Notes under the pieces: generated by a model
The model's input: only the letters and a program-made list of their open reading frames with translations
What the model was told of the DNA's origin: nothing
Databases searched by the model: none
Shown: in pieces, positions 1-11,900 of the stretch
Layout: every line of letters begins with the position of its first letter
Position numbering within the stretch: the first letter of the stretch is position 1
Made by a program: the position numbers and the translations under genes
Source of the DNA: Mesocentrotus franciscanus
Lineage: Eukaryota; Echinodermata; Echinoidea; Camarodonta; Strongylocentrotidae
Direction of reading: 5' to 3'
DNA: 64,000 nt
NCBI GenBank assembly: GCA_037976565.1
Contig: CP137666.1
Coordinates: 52,231,271-52,295,270 of the forward strand

Positions 1-128
1 AAGGATTTTTCACCTGCCCTACAGGCTCCAGGGCTCTGTTTATTGAATGCAAAGCCATTGAGTTTCCGATTTCAGGACCATCACTGTAAACAGAGTACTT
101 ATACACTTATTCATCTACTGTATTGTAG

Positions 129-731
129 GAGAAGAACTTGGAATGGTTCCCAAGGATGCGAGCGATGTCCTTAGCAGCTGACGAAGGGGAGAGTGAACAG
201 AACGAACTGAGGAATCTACATAGCATGCTAGAGAGTACCACTAAGCTGGTCCAGACACTCAGTTCTCAGCTTGCTGAGCTCAAAGATCAGGTATGTATTG
301 AATGTACATGTACCGGGGTAGGGTAGGGGTGAGGGGGAGGGTGAGGGTGAGGGCGGGGAGAAGGGTGAGAGGTGAGGATGGTTGGAGAGTCAAGGTGAAT
401 GGAATGAGTTGCAGAATTTACATAACATACTACACAAAATTAGTTCAGACATTCTTGCCCAGAATTTGAGCAAACTGGAAGCATATGCATGTAGATATTG
501 AAGTGATCATTAATGCTAAGAGATATCATGATGTTATTTATTATTCATACATTTTTTTTTCTTCAAAATAAATTGAATTCCTATTTCCAACTGGAAAAAG
601 ACCTCAATTATATACTGTTTATATTTTTTATTTATTTATTTTTTATTCCACAGATGACTGAACAGAGGAAACAAAAGCAGAGGATTGGACTTCTCAGCAC
701 ACCAGCATTACCTTCCATGGGACCACCCTAA
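129..731 (+). CDS. ITPR: Inositol 1,4,5-trisphosphate receptor, C-terminal two coding exons (partial gene, 5' part outside window)
   Basis: The product is the IP3-gated calcium-release channel of the endoplasmic reticulum, a tetramer; this part is the cytosolic C-terminal tail after the pore. The penultimate exon is 129-290 (54 codons, phase 0), after a TTGTAG acceptor and before a GTATGT donor. It reads [15 protein letters not shown], then an acidic stretch, then [19 protein letters not shown] and [10 protein letters not shown], a heptad-like helix. The last exon is 654-731, after a pyrimidine-rich TTCCACAG acceptor. It encodes [14 protein letters not shown], then [11 protein letters not shown] and TAA. 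The [17 protein letters not shown] and [14 protein letters not shown] blocks are hallmarks of ITPR and rule out the related ryanodine receptor. The last 11 residues differ from the vertebrate tail I remember, as expected for a variable end. Earlier exons lie left of the window. Which paralogue this is cannot be told. Confidence 0.95.
291..653 (+). other. Last intron of ITPR, with a G-rich tract just after the donor
   Basis: The intron runs from the GTATGT donor to the ACAG acceptor and is phase 0. Positions 315-358 hold at least seven runs of three or more G on the sense strand, separated by short T, A or C spacers. This fits a G-quadruplex-forming motif in the pre-mRNA. Intronic G-runs near a donor often act as splicing enhancers, but that role is inferred here. 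A T-rich tract precedes the acceptor. Confidence 0.85.
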
Positions 732-3161
732 ATTGACCTCTGACATCTGACCCCTGACCCCACCCTAGAGTGTCTCCTGATCCCACCCAATAACCTTTCA
801 CCTCTATTTGTTATGAAGTCATTTCTTATAATATAAAATGTTATTACATTTAGCTACTTTTTTGATGCACAATTGCGCAAATGAAATCGTTTGTATGGTC
901 TGTAGATCCAATTTTTATTTCACAGCTTTATATCTTTGCTATAGTGTTGTGCAAATTACATTACATCAATTGATATGCATCATTTTATTGTTAGTTATAG
1001 TCCATGTGGGATATGTTTCTATAATTTACTTATTATGCCATTTTTTTCCTCCACCTATATTGATATTATATTTCTGTTAAACTCTGAATTCTGAATTGAA
1101 TATACCGACTTGTGTAGAATGTGGTAAACCAACACTGTTTTGATCTCGGAATCATCTTACAAACTAAAGGTATCTAATGAACAAATCTTAATGATATGAA
1201 TAAGTTCATATTATTTGATATATATCAGGTCATTACAGTAACTTGAGAAATATACTGTACTGGATTATGGTGCTAATATATTTATATCGCTCGAATTTAT
1301 ATTTAGACGAGACAAGCATTTTAAATTGGACTGTTTTTTTCTTCTGTTCTTTCTTTGTTACTTTTTTGTTAATACAGATTTACAGAAGCATTGAAAAACA
1401 TATTTTATAAGCTGTATTATTCACTTTATTATATTATAGAATGTTATTCTGTTTTCAACTCTGATCTTTTATATGCAGTTTATTCTAGCTTTTATTGTAT
1501 CATGGTGTCCCAAGGTATACTGTTGATAGATATTGAAGACAGATTAGTTCAGCTGAAGAAACGAAAATTAAGATCTCATTTATCGAATGGAATGGTTTAC
1601 TCTCAGAAAGCTAGCATTGACAGATTAAACAAGTTAACAGCATTATATCCAGGAGAAATACACTATTCAGCTGTTTTTAGGGTACAATTTCAAATATCAA
1701 AAGTTTATCAAGAACAAAAAAATTACCTTCAGGCTTTGTGTTTGTGATTCGTATTAGAAATTACAATTACAATTTCAATTTATATATTTTTTTCCATTTC
1801 AGTTTGAATTCATTTTATATACACTATGATGCACAGATGGAGAACATTCAATTGCAAGTCTTTGTTCATATAACAAAATACTATTATTTACTGAGAGCCA
1901 GATGGGCATGAACTCATATGCTTTTACAAACTATTTTGGCCCTTAGCAGATATCTTTGGAATCAGGTTTCATGTATGTATTTGAATTTATTCATGAATTG
2001 GAAACTAGAGATTTTTGCTCACACCGTTTTGTAATCACCTCTATGCACATTATGACTAACTTGCAAAGAAAACCACTTGAAAGAAAGGTGCATGTTAAGA
2101 AATAGAATGCTGAAGTTTGAACTTGCTCTGTATATTTCTAAATGAAACCTTTATAAGATTTGATATAATCATGATATCATGTGAATATTTTTAGAAAAGT
2201 AATATAATATAGTTGTTCCTTTAAACAAAAATAATGTACCTTGGACAAGAAAAGTGCCGTTTGTAAAAATCAATTAACAACAAAGAAATTATGAATATAC
2301 ATGTATTTTGTAAGATACTTGATCATGTTTATATTACAGATAAATTTGCTGGTTTTATCAATGATGCATCAATTTGTGTTAGAGCATTAGCACTGGGAAT
2401 CATGTGAACATTGATATCAATGGCTAGTTTGGAATGTACTATGAAATTTTTCAAAATGCAAGTCTGGCATGAATTGTGGTATAGCTATTTTCTTTTGTTA
2501 CGTAGAAAGGAAATCTATACTGCATTGATTTTTTTAAAACCTGTATTTCATGCTATTTCTTTTTATTTTTAAAGGGGTTGGGGACAGCAACTTCAATCAT
2601 GCAGCATTAAACATATCTATGCAGAGTTGTTGCCAGGATGAATTTATGGGCATGATCATGAACTGAGATAATTACAATTTTTAAACTTTATATCATAGAA
2701 AAATATAGGAGATATAATGAAATGTTTTTCAGTATATTTAAGATGGAACTCAGATGTAATGCTGCATTTCAAACTCTCATATTTTGCCACAAATTTTGAG
2801 CCATTCAGCTGCGCATTTGTACTAAGTTTTAGAGTGATGTAACTACATTTTAATAAAGGATTACCATACCTCTTGTCTGCACATGCTGTCAAGAAAATGT
2901 ATGTTGGCATGACAATGCTCCTAAACACCCTCACTTATCTGAGTATTAGGACATACAGATATGTTAGGCATATTATGCTTATGTCATTTTATTTTGCCGC
3001 CGGGGTACTTTTGAGACAGTTTAACAGGGTATGTGTGAACAAGGTGTTTAAAAAGCATATTTACATCCATTTAAACTGTTTTTTGTTGTACTATGGAAAC
3101 ACAAAACCCCTGGACTCCCAGCATAAAGTTCAGTGGCATCTCTGTTTTTATCATTAATAAA
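732..3161 (+). other. ITPR 3' UTR and downstream flank; polyadenylation site not fixed
   Basis: The sequence after the stop is AT-rich with no further exon signal. The first perfect AATAAA is at 2852-2857, followed by a mixed U/G-rich stretch; a second is at 3156-3161. Weaker ATTAAA hexamers occur near 1624 and 2604. Any of these could end the transcript. An open frame at 1391-1747 shows no recognisable domain and is probably chance. A decayed copy of the GAGCCAGAAGGG hairpin family lies at about 1891-1953. Confidence 0.4.
1891..1953. repeat. Decayed copy of the GAGCCAGAAGGG hairpin family
   Basis: The left arm CTGAGAGCCAGATGGGCATG is clear. The right arm keeps only GGCCCTTAGCAGAT, having lost several bases against the other copies. 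It lies in the ITPR 3' flank and could be transcribed with it. Confidence 0.45.
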
Positions 3162-3584
3162 TGTTGAGCAAACAAGTGCTCCCTGGCCTAGATACCTCTT
3201 AGTGTACATTAATAGCATCAATCTCATTAAACATGATTGAGACCTTGGGTTTTCCAGTCCAATCTTTTTTGTAAGAAAGCATTATTCTGAGATAATTAAC
3301 GTCATTGGGAAATTTGCAAAGTGCAACTAAATGATGCAATACCACTCTGAAAATCTTGGACATTTGTTGTGTGTTACATGTAGCTTTGTAGCCTTGATAC
3401 ATGATTCAGGCTTTCAATATAGTTAATTGAAGTATCACAATGCAATGCATCCAAGAGAATAGTGCATTAGGCCTCATTCATATGTGACCTGTAAACCAAA
3501 TTTGAACAAAAAAAGAGTGTTTCCAAATGTATAGCTCACTTCAAATTTCTGTATCTACTATTATTACTATTGTTATTATTATTT

Positions 3585-3619
<35 letters not shown>

Positions 3620-3673
3620 GTTGTTGTTGATTATTATTATTTTTATTATTATTATTATCACCGTTATTATTAC

Positions 3674-3737
<64 letters not shown>

Positions 3738-5606
3738 ACACACAGAAAAGCAAGGAAGCTTAGAAGTCTTTGCTGCACTCAGCTATCATTTTTTCACCCC
3801 ACTTGCCACTTATTAATGCATAAAGCATAGAGCTATTTTGTCGCACACTGGTATACCATGGTAGTTTACATTATGTGTTATTGAAGCATCAGACTGCCAG
3901 CCAACGCCAGAGTTTATGTCAATCATTATGTCATATTCTCTTGTTCCATTTAAGAAGACTCTCCAAAGTGCAAATTCAGTAATCTTTTTAAAATGTTTGT
4001 ATTAATTTATAATAATATAATTGTATTTATGAAGAACACACTTAGTCTATTTAGGTACAGGAACTATGTGGTAGATTGCTAAATGAATACACCTGTAGAT
4101 GGATTATTATTATTTTTTTCATTTTGTAAGATCTAATATCAATGACATTGCCATTCTATTTGTGATTTCAAGAGATGTAAAGCAACAGCAGTCCAAAGTG
4201 TTATTAGCTGTAAGATTATGAGCAAGACAGACATGTTTTGATTTTAAAAAAGAGGACAATTTTTAAAGATAACCACTCCAAGTTTTCTTCATGCGTGAAA
4301 ATATCAGATGTACAACAACAGAGGAATTATGGAAAGAAAGGAAAAGAAAAATATCTAACCCTTTGATAAAGCTTTTAAAATTGTGTTTTTAAAGGGAGTG
4401 GCAAAAATAAATAAAATGATAATAATCTTGACAAACAAGCTAGAAAGATAGAGAAAGATAATAGGCATGTCTATGACTAGCGATAGATTGATGTGCTGTA
4501 GAATGGTAAACAAGAGATGCAACACGAGTCAAACATACCAGACCTCAAAATACACAGTGAAAGGGAAGATAAACACATATCTACAAAAGAATTCAACTTC
4601 ATGGTATGCCTATAGTGTCAACCTAATCTGTCAGGATTGTAATGGCCCGGAACTGACCGCTGCTGGTCTTTGTTGACGTAACGGTCATTTAGATCTGTCG
4701 GCAAAGTTGCCCCCTCGCTGATGGATGCTGGCAATTTCAAAAGTGACACTTTGAAAATTACCTCGTTTATCATCAACAAATGGTGCCTATGTTTTAAAAT
4801 CGGAACCATTATTGTCCATGAATAGAAAGACCATCACCATCATGCACATTATTTATGGCTTTTGATATATATATATATATATACGATATTTATAACTCCC
4901 ATTTTTCATCTGTAAAAAGCACTCACTAGAGAAAGCGGCATTACAATGGTGTCGCATTTAGTGTTTATACTCCAAGGGTTGTTTTTATAACCAATTATAA
5001 ACTAAATTGTTGGTAGATACGTGAATGGGTATTGTTGTATATTGATATTATTGTCCACCACAATGGTTTGTGGTCATATCCTCATTTACTGTTATAGCTC
5101 TCTCATCAATTTATATGCAGGGAGATGGTTCATATATAAGGTGCTTTATTTTATTGTAATTTATGCTAATGACAGATTATGCACTGGAATAGAATAATGA
5201 GTGGTATTAGTTTGCTATGGAATAATACAGTGCATGTAAGATACATGTCTGGTTTTGAGTTGAATGTTTCAACACGGTAATTTGGACTTGCACATCACGT
5301 GTAGAATATAGATACATCAGTTGCACTTGTATGTATTAGAGGATTGGTCTTTTTCAATAACCACCCGCCATCAGCTAATTACTTGTGCTAGAGTATTAAG
5401 GGATTTATGAATATAGCCTGGAATGCCACCATGATGTTATTAAACACACAATTGTTCTATTTTGTATTTTTGTATCAAAAGTGTGACTTCTAAATCAGAT
5501 AAAATACCAATCATGAGTTCAAAATTACCAAAGAGTATGAACCTTGATCTCTGTGCTTTCACTATATGCTTACAAATGTCACCATGTGCTTGCAACAAAA
5601 GTCCCC
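3162..5606. other. Intergenic, AT-rich, with an (ATT)n microsatellite at 3558-3736
   Basis: I see no gene. Positions 3558-3736 are almost pure ATT/TTA triplets with a few GTT and ATC interruptions; the Ile, Tyr and Asn homopolymer frames here are artefacts. A (TA)n run sits near 4862-4883. The remainder is unique AT-rich sequence. Confidence 0.7.
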
Positions 5607-5838
5607 TAAGTGCTCTTTCTGTTGTCTATCTTGATCAACAATCTGGTATCCTACTGCCTTTCTGTAACTGAACAAGAATGAGGTTTTGAGAAAGGGCAAG
5701 TCAAAACTATTTTCCATCATATGTTCATGATATCATTATCATCCCCCACAGTTCTCTTTGTGTTGTCTATATTGATAATCAGGTATCCTGTTGCCCTTTT
5801 GTTATCTGGATTGAACCAAAATGATGGTTTTGAAAAAG
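5607..5838. repeat. Diverged direct duplication, period about 140 bp
   Basis: The stretch from about 5611 (CTCTTTCTGTTGTCTATCTT, then GGTATCCTACTGCC and GAGGTTTTGAGAAAG) recurs from about 5752 with scattered substitutions. It is two copies of a tandem unit with no coding content. Confidence 0.6.
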
Positions 5839-5873
5839 ATATAAGAATGAACTCGAGCAATGACATATTGACG

Positions 5874-5954
5874 GTCTGTTGATAAACCAAAGGGTGTTAC
5901 CTCGTTGCAGAAGCAAATGATTTAATGCCCTTTTGGGCTCAACTCCAAACAGAC
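5874..5954. repeat. GAGCCAGAAGGG hairpin family, copy at 5.9 kb
   Basis: Outer arms GTCTGTTGA and CCAAACAGAC pair. Inner arms CCAAAGGGTGTTA and TTTAATGCCCTTTTGG pair with few mismatches. This matches the copies at 29737, 40119 and 49674. Confidence 0.6.
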
Positions 5955-7572
5955 AATAAATCAATATTATTAGATCACAAGTCTTTAAAACATTGTGGTC
6001 TTTACCAAAATACTACCATCTATCCATACTTTTGTTAATTGATCTCTGCAATCTGTATATCATCACGTTATTTTTTGTTATTATCAATGTAAAACTTTAA
6101 TATTAGTCAATCCCCATCAAGCCATGAAATGCTTCGACACATTTATCACATTGAAAACTCAATCTCCAACATTTTATGGTCCATTTTCCTGCACAGTGAC
6201 ACATACAGAGAAAATTATATTATCTATTGTGATAAATGGTGGTTTGTAATTGATTAGATTATATGTTATATGAGCCTACACAGAAGGTAAACTAAAAGGG
6301 ATTTCAGTCATTGTATTACAATGAGTATAAAAGAGAGGTGCCTTTTGAATACTTCATATAGTACCTTTGTTGATAACATTTATAGATAATAGGATATGAT
6401 ATTTAAAAAAAAACTTTATATTATTGACAGAGTTCTCTGTCAATAAATATGTTATTAGCTATTCAGAATTGGTCTTGGTATATTGTAACAATAATTAAAT
6501 TATAATAAGTTTGAATTCTACAATTGCTACACTTTGACTTTTTTGTAAGATGTGGTATAATGTATTGTAAAGTGATGGCAAATAATTTCTAAGAGAGAAT
6601 TTTGCATGTCAAGAATGAATGTATTTATTGAGATTTATATGAATGATATTTGATAAAATTCTATATTCTGCTTGCACAAAATGATTTCTCTTTTGGACAA
6701 AGCCCAAATTGGACAGAACAAGGGACTTGCAAGATATTCAAATATTAGTATTTGTAAAGTGTATGTTCACAAGTGTGTACTATTTTGTGAGTATGTGATT
6801 TGTTTAAGGTCTGTCTCATTTTGTATTATGAAATGTCATGTGTTCCTATGCTCTATTTTATTAGGAAGGCATATTGTATAATTCACAAGGAAATGGCTAT
6901 ACAATTGACTATTGTAAGTTATTATTGTCATAATTGAAAACCGTATATTATTATGAGCGATAGCGCCCACATTGCCTTGTAATACGCTCCCAGATGATGC
7001 CTTTGTATGTTGTGTAGAAAAGATATTTTCTAAATGAAATCATGTTGTCACTGATCAAATATGTTTGAAACAAAATATACTTGTTGACTTGTATATGCAA
7101 AATGGGTCTTGTGCTTTCTGTTACTTTGTATTTCTCATTTGATTGGGAATTTCGTGGTTTCTTCTTATCTGAATGTAAATTGTTTGAGAAAGATATGTAT
7201 TCTTGAATGGTACAGTACATGTTTATCGGAAAAAGTCACCTTAAGTACCCATGAAGTACACACACAAAAAAAATAAGCCCCCTTACTGCCCCCACCCCCA
7301 CTGCAATTTTAGACCTAAAAGGCACCTGACAACAAAATATGATACTTTACTTTCATTTACTGTCTTTCATTATTTATTTATTTATTTATTTATTTACTTT
7401 GGTGTGGGGCAATGGCTTGTCAGACCTATTGAATAAAAAAAACACACCTAAAATGTGATGCCTTTTAAAATCCTTATAATTGTAAAGACTTGTTTGACTT
7501 GTGACCTAGCCAGCACTTGTCAAAGAATGGTACCATGATAATGCGTTTCCACCCCCCCCCCCCTCCTTCATC
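5955..7572. other. Intergenic, AT-rich, no gene seen
   Basis: The main structure is a perfect inverted repeat with 11-bp arms (TATTGACAGAG / CTCTGTCAATA) and a 2-base loop at 6422-6445. A (TTTA)n run lies at about 7371-7398 and a C-run at about 7551-7562. Confidence 0.65.
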
Positions 7573-8111
7573 TTAAAGGTACTATGTCCCATTTGCAGGT
7601 CAAAAAAATGAAAAGGTTAAATTCCAACGGCATTTGAACGACAATACTTATTTACAACTTCCCTCAAAACGAAAGGGTTTGAAAATGGCTTTTTGTGGGA
7701 AAATAACGACCATTAGTTGTCGAATCGACATAAGTGATTGCAATCACCTAAGTAATAGTCTGATTTTCAGACCTCGTACCGAATTGTCATACGTTTTTGT
7801 GCTGCACAAAGATTCAATCAGTTTAATTTTGGCCATTACAAGTAGTGGGTTATCGATGTAGACAAATGCTCATGTACCTGTTACAGCTCATTTTATGTAT
7901 GTTATTACCAAAGAAAAAAGGTGTCAGTCAGTCACTCGATAGTGTCTGACAGGGAAGTCTAGAAAGTAAACAGGTTTCCTTGCATAATTTGAATACTAGG
8001 ACACTGCTAACATTTAAATTTCACAGATAGGACATACATGACATATTCATAATTCCTGCAAAGTTCTACAGAATTTGATGTTGGCTGCAAAAGGGACTAT
8101 AGTATCTTTAA
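7573..8111 (+). mobile_element. TTAA-ended miniature transposon, family A, copy 1 (about 539 bp)
   Basis: The left end TTAAAGGTACTATGTCCC and the right end (reverse complement TTAAAGATACTATAGTCCC) are near-identical inverted ends. The internal sequence matches the copies at 20854 (same direction) and 8668-10605 (opposite). All six ends sit on TTAA, the target site of piggyBac-type transposases, so mobilisation by such an enzyme is inferred. Reading frames shift between copies, so it is non-autonomous. Confidence 0.85.
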
Positions 8112-8180
8112 TATGATGGATAAATTTACAAGATTAAAGCCCCTCTAAAGTGTAAGGAGCCTCGAATTTGCCAAAAATTT

Positions 8181-8463
8181 GATGGCAAAATTTCACTTAA
8201 ATTGTAAAATAATGTGAAAGAGGGTGTCATTTAAGACACACTTCTGCAAAGATTGCCTCCCAAAAAAAAATGTGTTTGAAGACAAATAATGATAAAAGAA
8301 TACATAATTTGGGTTTTCTGTTGTATGCAGAAAACCTAAATTTTGTGTTTTTTCTTCAATATTCGACTTCAAACATATTTGTTTTGAAAATCCTTGCAGA
8401 AATGTGTCTTAAATGACATCCTCTTTCACATTATGATACAATTTAAGTGAAATTAAAACCATC
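8181..8463. repeat. Long foldback (hairpin), about 137-bp arms with a 7-base loop
   Basis: The left arm runs 8181-8320, the loop is about 8321-8327 (TTGTATG) and the right arm is 8328-8463. By eye the arms agree at roughly 80%, including AATTTCACTTAAATTGTA, ATAATGTGAAAGAGG, TGTCATTTAAGACACA and GGTTTTCTG at the tip. It lies between two oppositely directed family A elements. It may be a foldback transposon; a transcript could form long double-stranded RNA. Confidence 0.85.
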
Positions 8464-8802
8464 AAATAAAAAATCAAAGAAAATAACAGGGAAAGGACAA
8501 AACAATGTACAAAAGAGATTTTGACAATGGATGAATTGTTACATCTTTATCTTATTTATTATTTTTTGTGTGACTTTCATATCTATAGAGCATTAATTCA
8601 AGTACAAAAGTTATGAGCTCATATTCAGTTCAGAGACAATGTAGTAGACCTACATGTAGACTTGCCTTTAAAGATACTATGTCTCTTTTGCAGCCAACAT
8701 CAAATTCTGTAGAACTTTGCAGGAATTATGAATATGTCATGTATGTCCTATCTGTGAAATTTAAACGTTAGCAGTGTCCTAATATTCAAATCAGGCCCGG
8801 AT

Positions 8803-9260
8803 CCAGGGGCCAGGGCCTTGGCCCCAGCAAAAAAAAAAGAGAGAGACAGAGAGGGAGAGAAGGAAAAGAAGGGAAAGGGAAAGAGGAGAGAAAGGGAAAG
8901 AAAGAAGAGGAAGAAGAAAAGAAAAGGGGATAAAAGAATGAGATCGGGAGGGCCAGGGCCTTGCCTCTCCCCCGCCCGCCAAAAAAAAAGGAGAGAAGGA
9001 AGGAAAAGGGAAAGAGGAGAGCTAAAGGGAACAAAACAGAGGAAGAAGAAAAGAAAAGGGTGAAAAGAAGGGGAGATCAGTTGCAATTAAACCCGCCAAC
9101 AACGTGTGGATCGGCAGAAAGGCCCTTGCCTCCTCCCCCAACAAACCTAAAAGCCAGAGAAGGAAGGGAAGGGAAAGAAAAAAAAGAGAAAGAGGAAAGG
9201 TAGGGGAGATCAGTTGCGGTTTTTCCCGCCAACAAGGTGTAGATCGGGAGGGGGCCCACT
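8803..9260. repeat. Purine-rich tandem array inside hAT copy 1
   Basis: There are three diverged units, each with a GGGCCTTG-like head, a long AGAAAGGGAAAG-type purine tract, and in units 2 and 3 GGGGAGATCAGTTGC followed by CCCGCCAACA. Lys/Arg-rich and Phe/Ser-rich frames here come from the purine tract. Confidence 0.75.
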
Positions 9261-9590
9261 GGCATACTGACAGTGGCTTGAGGGGGGTCTGCCCCCAAAT
9301 AAAATTCAAAGATGGGTTATTTCTAATTCGATACCGGTGATTTACAAATGTTGCTGAGATGACATAATTTTCCGAGATTTTTACTCACTTTTTAGTAAAT
9401 TATATTTTTTTATTTAAAGCGTTTGTTGGAAAATGACAAATTCCTAAATTTACAGTCAGGCAAGAAATTTGCTTATTTAGAGGCCTACATGTCAGGGCCC
9501 ACGGAACGGCGGGGCTCGAGGGCCTCGAGCTCCCCCACACTTTTGTGAAAAAGTATATTAAAGAGAAATAGAAAGAAAGAGAGAAAGAAG

Positions 9591-9960
9591 AGTGACCTGC
9601 CAGTGTCACAAAATAATGAGGTATCAAAATTTGCTCATCTGACCGTGATTAAATGCCTAAAACCCCTGAGCTTCTGGGGGCTCTGCCCCCTGGACTCCAC
9701 ATCAACTAGTGACCTGCCAGTGTCACAAATAAGGTATCAAAATATGTTCATCTGACCGTAATTAAATGCCTAAAACCCCTGAGCTTCCGGGGCTCCGCCC
9801 CCTGGACCCCACGCCAATTAGTGACCTGCCAGTGTCATGAAGGTATCGAAATATGCTCATCTGACCGTAATAAATGCCCATACCCCCTGGGCTTCCGGGG
9901 GCTCTGCCCCTTGACCCCCGCCGGGGTTTTGCCCCTAGACCCCCACGCCAATTTACGCTA
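9591..9960. repeat. Tandem array of about 115-bp units inside hAT copy 1
   Basis: Units start near 9591, 9708 and 9820 with AGTGACCTGCCAGTGTCA, then AGGTATCAAAATATG, CTCATCTGACCGTAAT, AATGCCTAAAACCCC and a GC-rich tail. The same array, inverted, is in hAT copy 2 at about 34080-34380. Confidence 0.75.
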
Positions 9961-10605
9961 TACGCTCTACCTGCACATGCACCCCCTTTGATAAACATTG
10001 AGCGGGGCCTGCATGTAAGAGTGGGGTGATGCGGATTTTTTTTGGTCTGCCCCCAAACGTTTTTGCTTATTACGCCACTGCTGGTCACCGTTACGTACCA
10101 ATATTTGGCTCGCATAATTTCAAATTTGGGCCCCCCCTAAGAAATCCTGGATCCGCGCCTGATTCAAATTATGCAAGGAAACCCGTTTACTTGCTAGACT
10201 TCACTGTCAGACACTATTGATCGAGTGACTGACTGGCCTTTTTTTATCTTTGGTACTAACATACATAAAATAAGCTGTAAAGGGTACATGAGCATTTGTC
10301 TACATCAATAACCCACTTCTTGTAATGGCCAAAATTAAACTGATTGAATCTTTGCGCAGCACAAAACGTACGACCATTCGGTACAAAATGGTCTGAAAAA
10401 TCAGACTATTACTTACTGGCTCTATAGCTCCTAAGTTGATTTGACAACTAATAGTCGTTATTTTCCCACCTACCGGTAAAGACATTTTCAAGCCCCCCCC
10501 CCCCTTTTTTTTAGGGAAGTTCTAAATAGGTATTGTCTTTTAAATGCCGTTGGAATTTATCCTTTTCATTTTTTTTGGCCTGCAAATGGGATATAGTACC
10601 TTTAA

Positions 10606-11500
10606 GCCTACCAGTAGTTTGGAAAAACTATAACAAGAAAGTGTTGAAAATGTGACTCATTTGACATAAAAAAACTGGTAACAAAATATCTTCCCCGTAA
10701 GTTAAATGTAGTTTGCAGGCACAAACCCTGGTCAGTCGTAAAAGAGAGTCTGCACTATAAGACTACCATAGGCCATGCACTATAGCTGCTCCATAGAGAT
10801 ATATACTATATCTCTATGAGCTGCATGCTCCTACCAGTAGGGAGCTGGGCTAGGCTTCTCTCTAGGCACAATGATATTTTGATAAAGTGTCAAATTAGGG
10901 TCTGTGCTTGCAGACTAAGTTAAATGTGCCCTTTGACCCTTTGTATGCACATGTCAAATTTGTCTTGGGGTAGACCTGTGATTACTGCAGGCATTTAAAA
11001 GAAATGATAAATGAAATTCAGATTTAATAGAAAGATTCCTTTTGAGTCAAGACCAACTGTGATAAATGATGACGCTGCTGCCTGAAAACCAGACCAAACT
11101 GTCCCAAAGTCCATGTGTACCGTAGGTAGTACTATCCAGACCTGAAGTGACAAGCGTTGTTGACATAATATTGAAGATTCCAACAGTATAGCTTACATGG
11201 GGCATGGAGACACATGCTCCTGTCTCAGTCAAGAGGGGGGAGGGAAACAGTAATTAGGGAGAGGGAGAAAGAAAATGTGAAAAGAAGATGATATAGAAGG
11301 TGATCGAGGGTGTGGTAGTATCATCCCTCCCCTAATCCCTTCCCCAATCAATTAATTCATATTATAACCACATGCTGGACCCATGCTACGTCACTAGAGG
11401 TGAAGTTCATGTATGGATCTGTTAAAAAAGATATGTGTAAAAATCCATAGAAATAGAAATTATAGAAAATTTGAGTTTTAATTATTGCACACTTGGCTTA
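10606..11500. other. Intergenic, no gene seen; perfect 12-bp inverted repeat at 10792-10818
   Basis: CATAGAGATATA and TATATCTCTATG flank a 3-base loop, and pairing extends imperfectly into GCTGCTC / GAGCTGC. The rest is unique sequence. Confidence 0.65.
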
Positions 11501-11900
11501 CCATAGTTTCCGTCATGCGCTTTCGTTTCACATCTTCTGCAGACGACGAGCTCGCTCGAGTGAGTTCGCCTCAAATCTTCGATTGGTCACCGAAATAAAC
11601 ACAATAATAGACAATTAATCTGTAATGATTGTGAATGTTAACCCTTTGACAGAATTTTTGTTAAAGTTACGGCAACAAAAATTGTGGGAAAAAACCCAGA
11701 TCAGCAGGGTGTTTGGAGCGGGTCAGTGACCAACACGCCAGGGAGAGGTTCGGCGTTGAAGCTCCACCAGATTCTTGATAACTGGGGCGTGACAGGATGA
11801 CCGTAGCCAAGTCTATCCACCTTCAAAGTTCAATAAAAAGTCTGCCTCATTCCTGAATTTGTTAGACTTCTCTGGGGACAATTTTATCAAGATAAAAGCG
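11500..11900 (+). promoter_or_regulatory. Candidate promoter plus non-coding first exon (donor at 11901); solo LTR is an alternative
   Basis: This stretch is richer in GC and CpG than its surroundings. It has an ATTGG (CCAAT-type) motif near 11582 and ends in AAAAGCG before a strong GTGAGT donor at 11901. About 200 bp before the donor lack a long open frame, as in a 5' UTR exon. However, CAATAAAAAG near 11832 is a polyadenylation-like hexamer 70 bp before the donor, which would fit the R-U5 part of a solo LTR instead. No TG/CA ends or target duplication are clear, so both readings stay open. Confidence 0.25.

Larger units (their letters stand above)
8792..10161 (-). mobile_element. hAT-type DNA transposon, non-autonomous, copy 1 (1370 bp), nested in family A
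   Basis: The ends are CAGGCCCGGATCCAGG and CCTGGATCCGCGCCTG, 16-bp inverted repeats with one mismatch. A perfect 8-bp target duplication ATTCAAAT lies at 8784-8791 and 10162-10169. The 8-bp duplication and CAGG start are hAT-type features. No transposase frame is visible. Inside are two tandem arrays: purine-rich units of about 140-170 bp at 8803-9260, and three units of 112-117 bp at 9591-9960 anchored by AGTGACCTGCCAGTGTCA. A same-family copy lies in the opposite direction at 33897-35288. Confidence 0.92.
8668..10605 (-). mobile_element. Family A TTAA-ended element, copy 3, split by a hAT insertion
   Basis: This copy is in reverse direction: TTAAAGATACTATGTCTC at 8668 and the matching end closing at TTAA 10602-10605. 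Its two halves (8668-8791 and 10170-10605) join without loss once the 1370-bp insertion and one 8-bp duplication are removed, giving about 560 bp. The family A element is therefore older than the hAT insertion. Confidence 0.85.

Noticed and set aside
1391..1747. 118-codon open frame with a lysine-rich middle part
   Set aside because: No domain, no splice context, and it lies in the ITPR 3' flank; probably chance, though not fully excluded.
8748..9340. Overlapping Lys/Arg-rich and Phe/Ser-rich frames on both strands
   Set aside because: They come from purine-rich tandem units within the hAT element.
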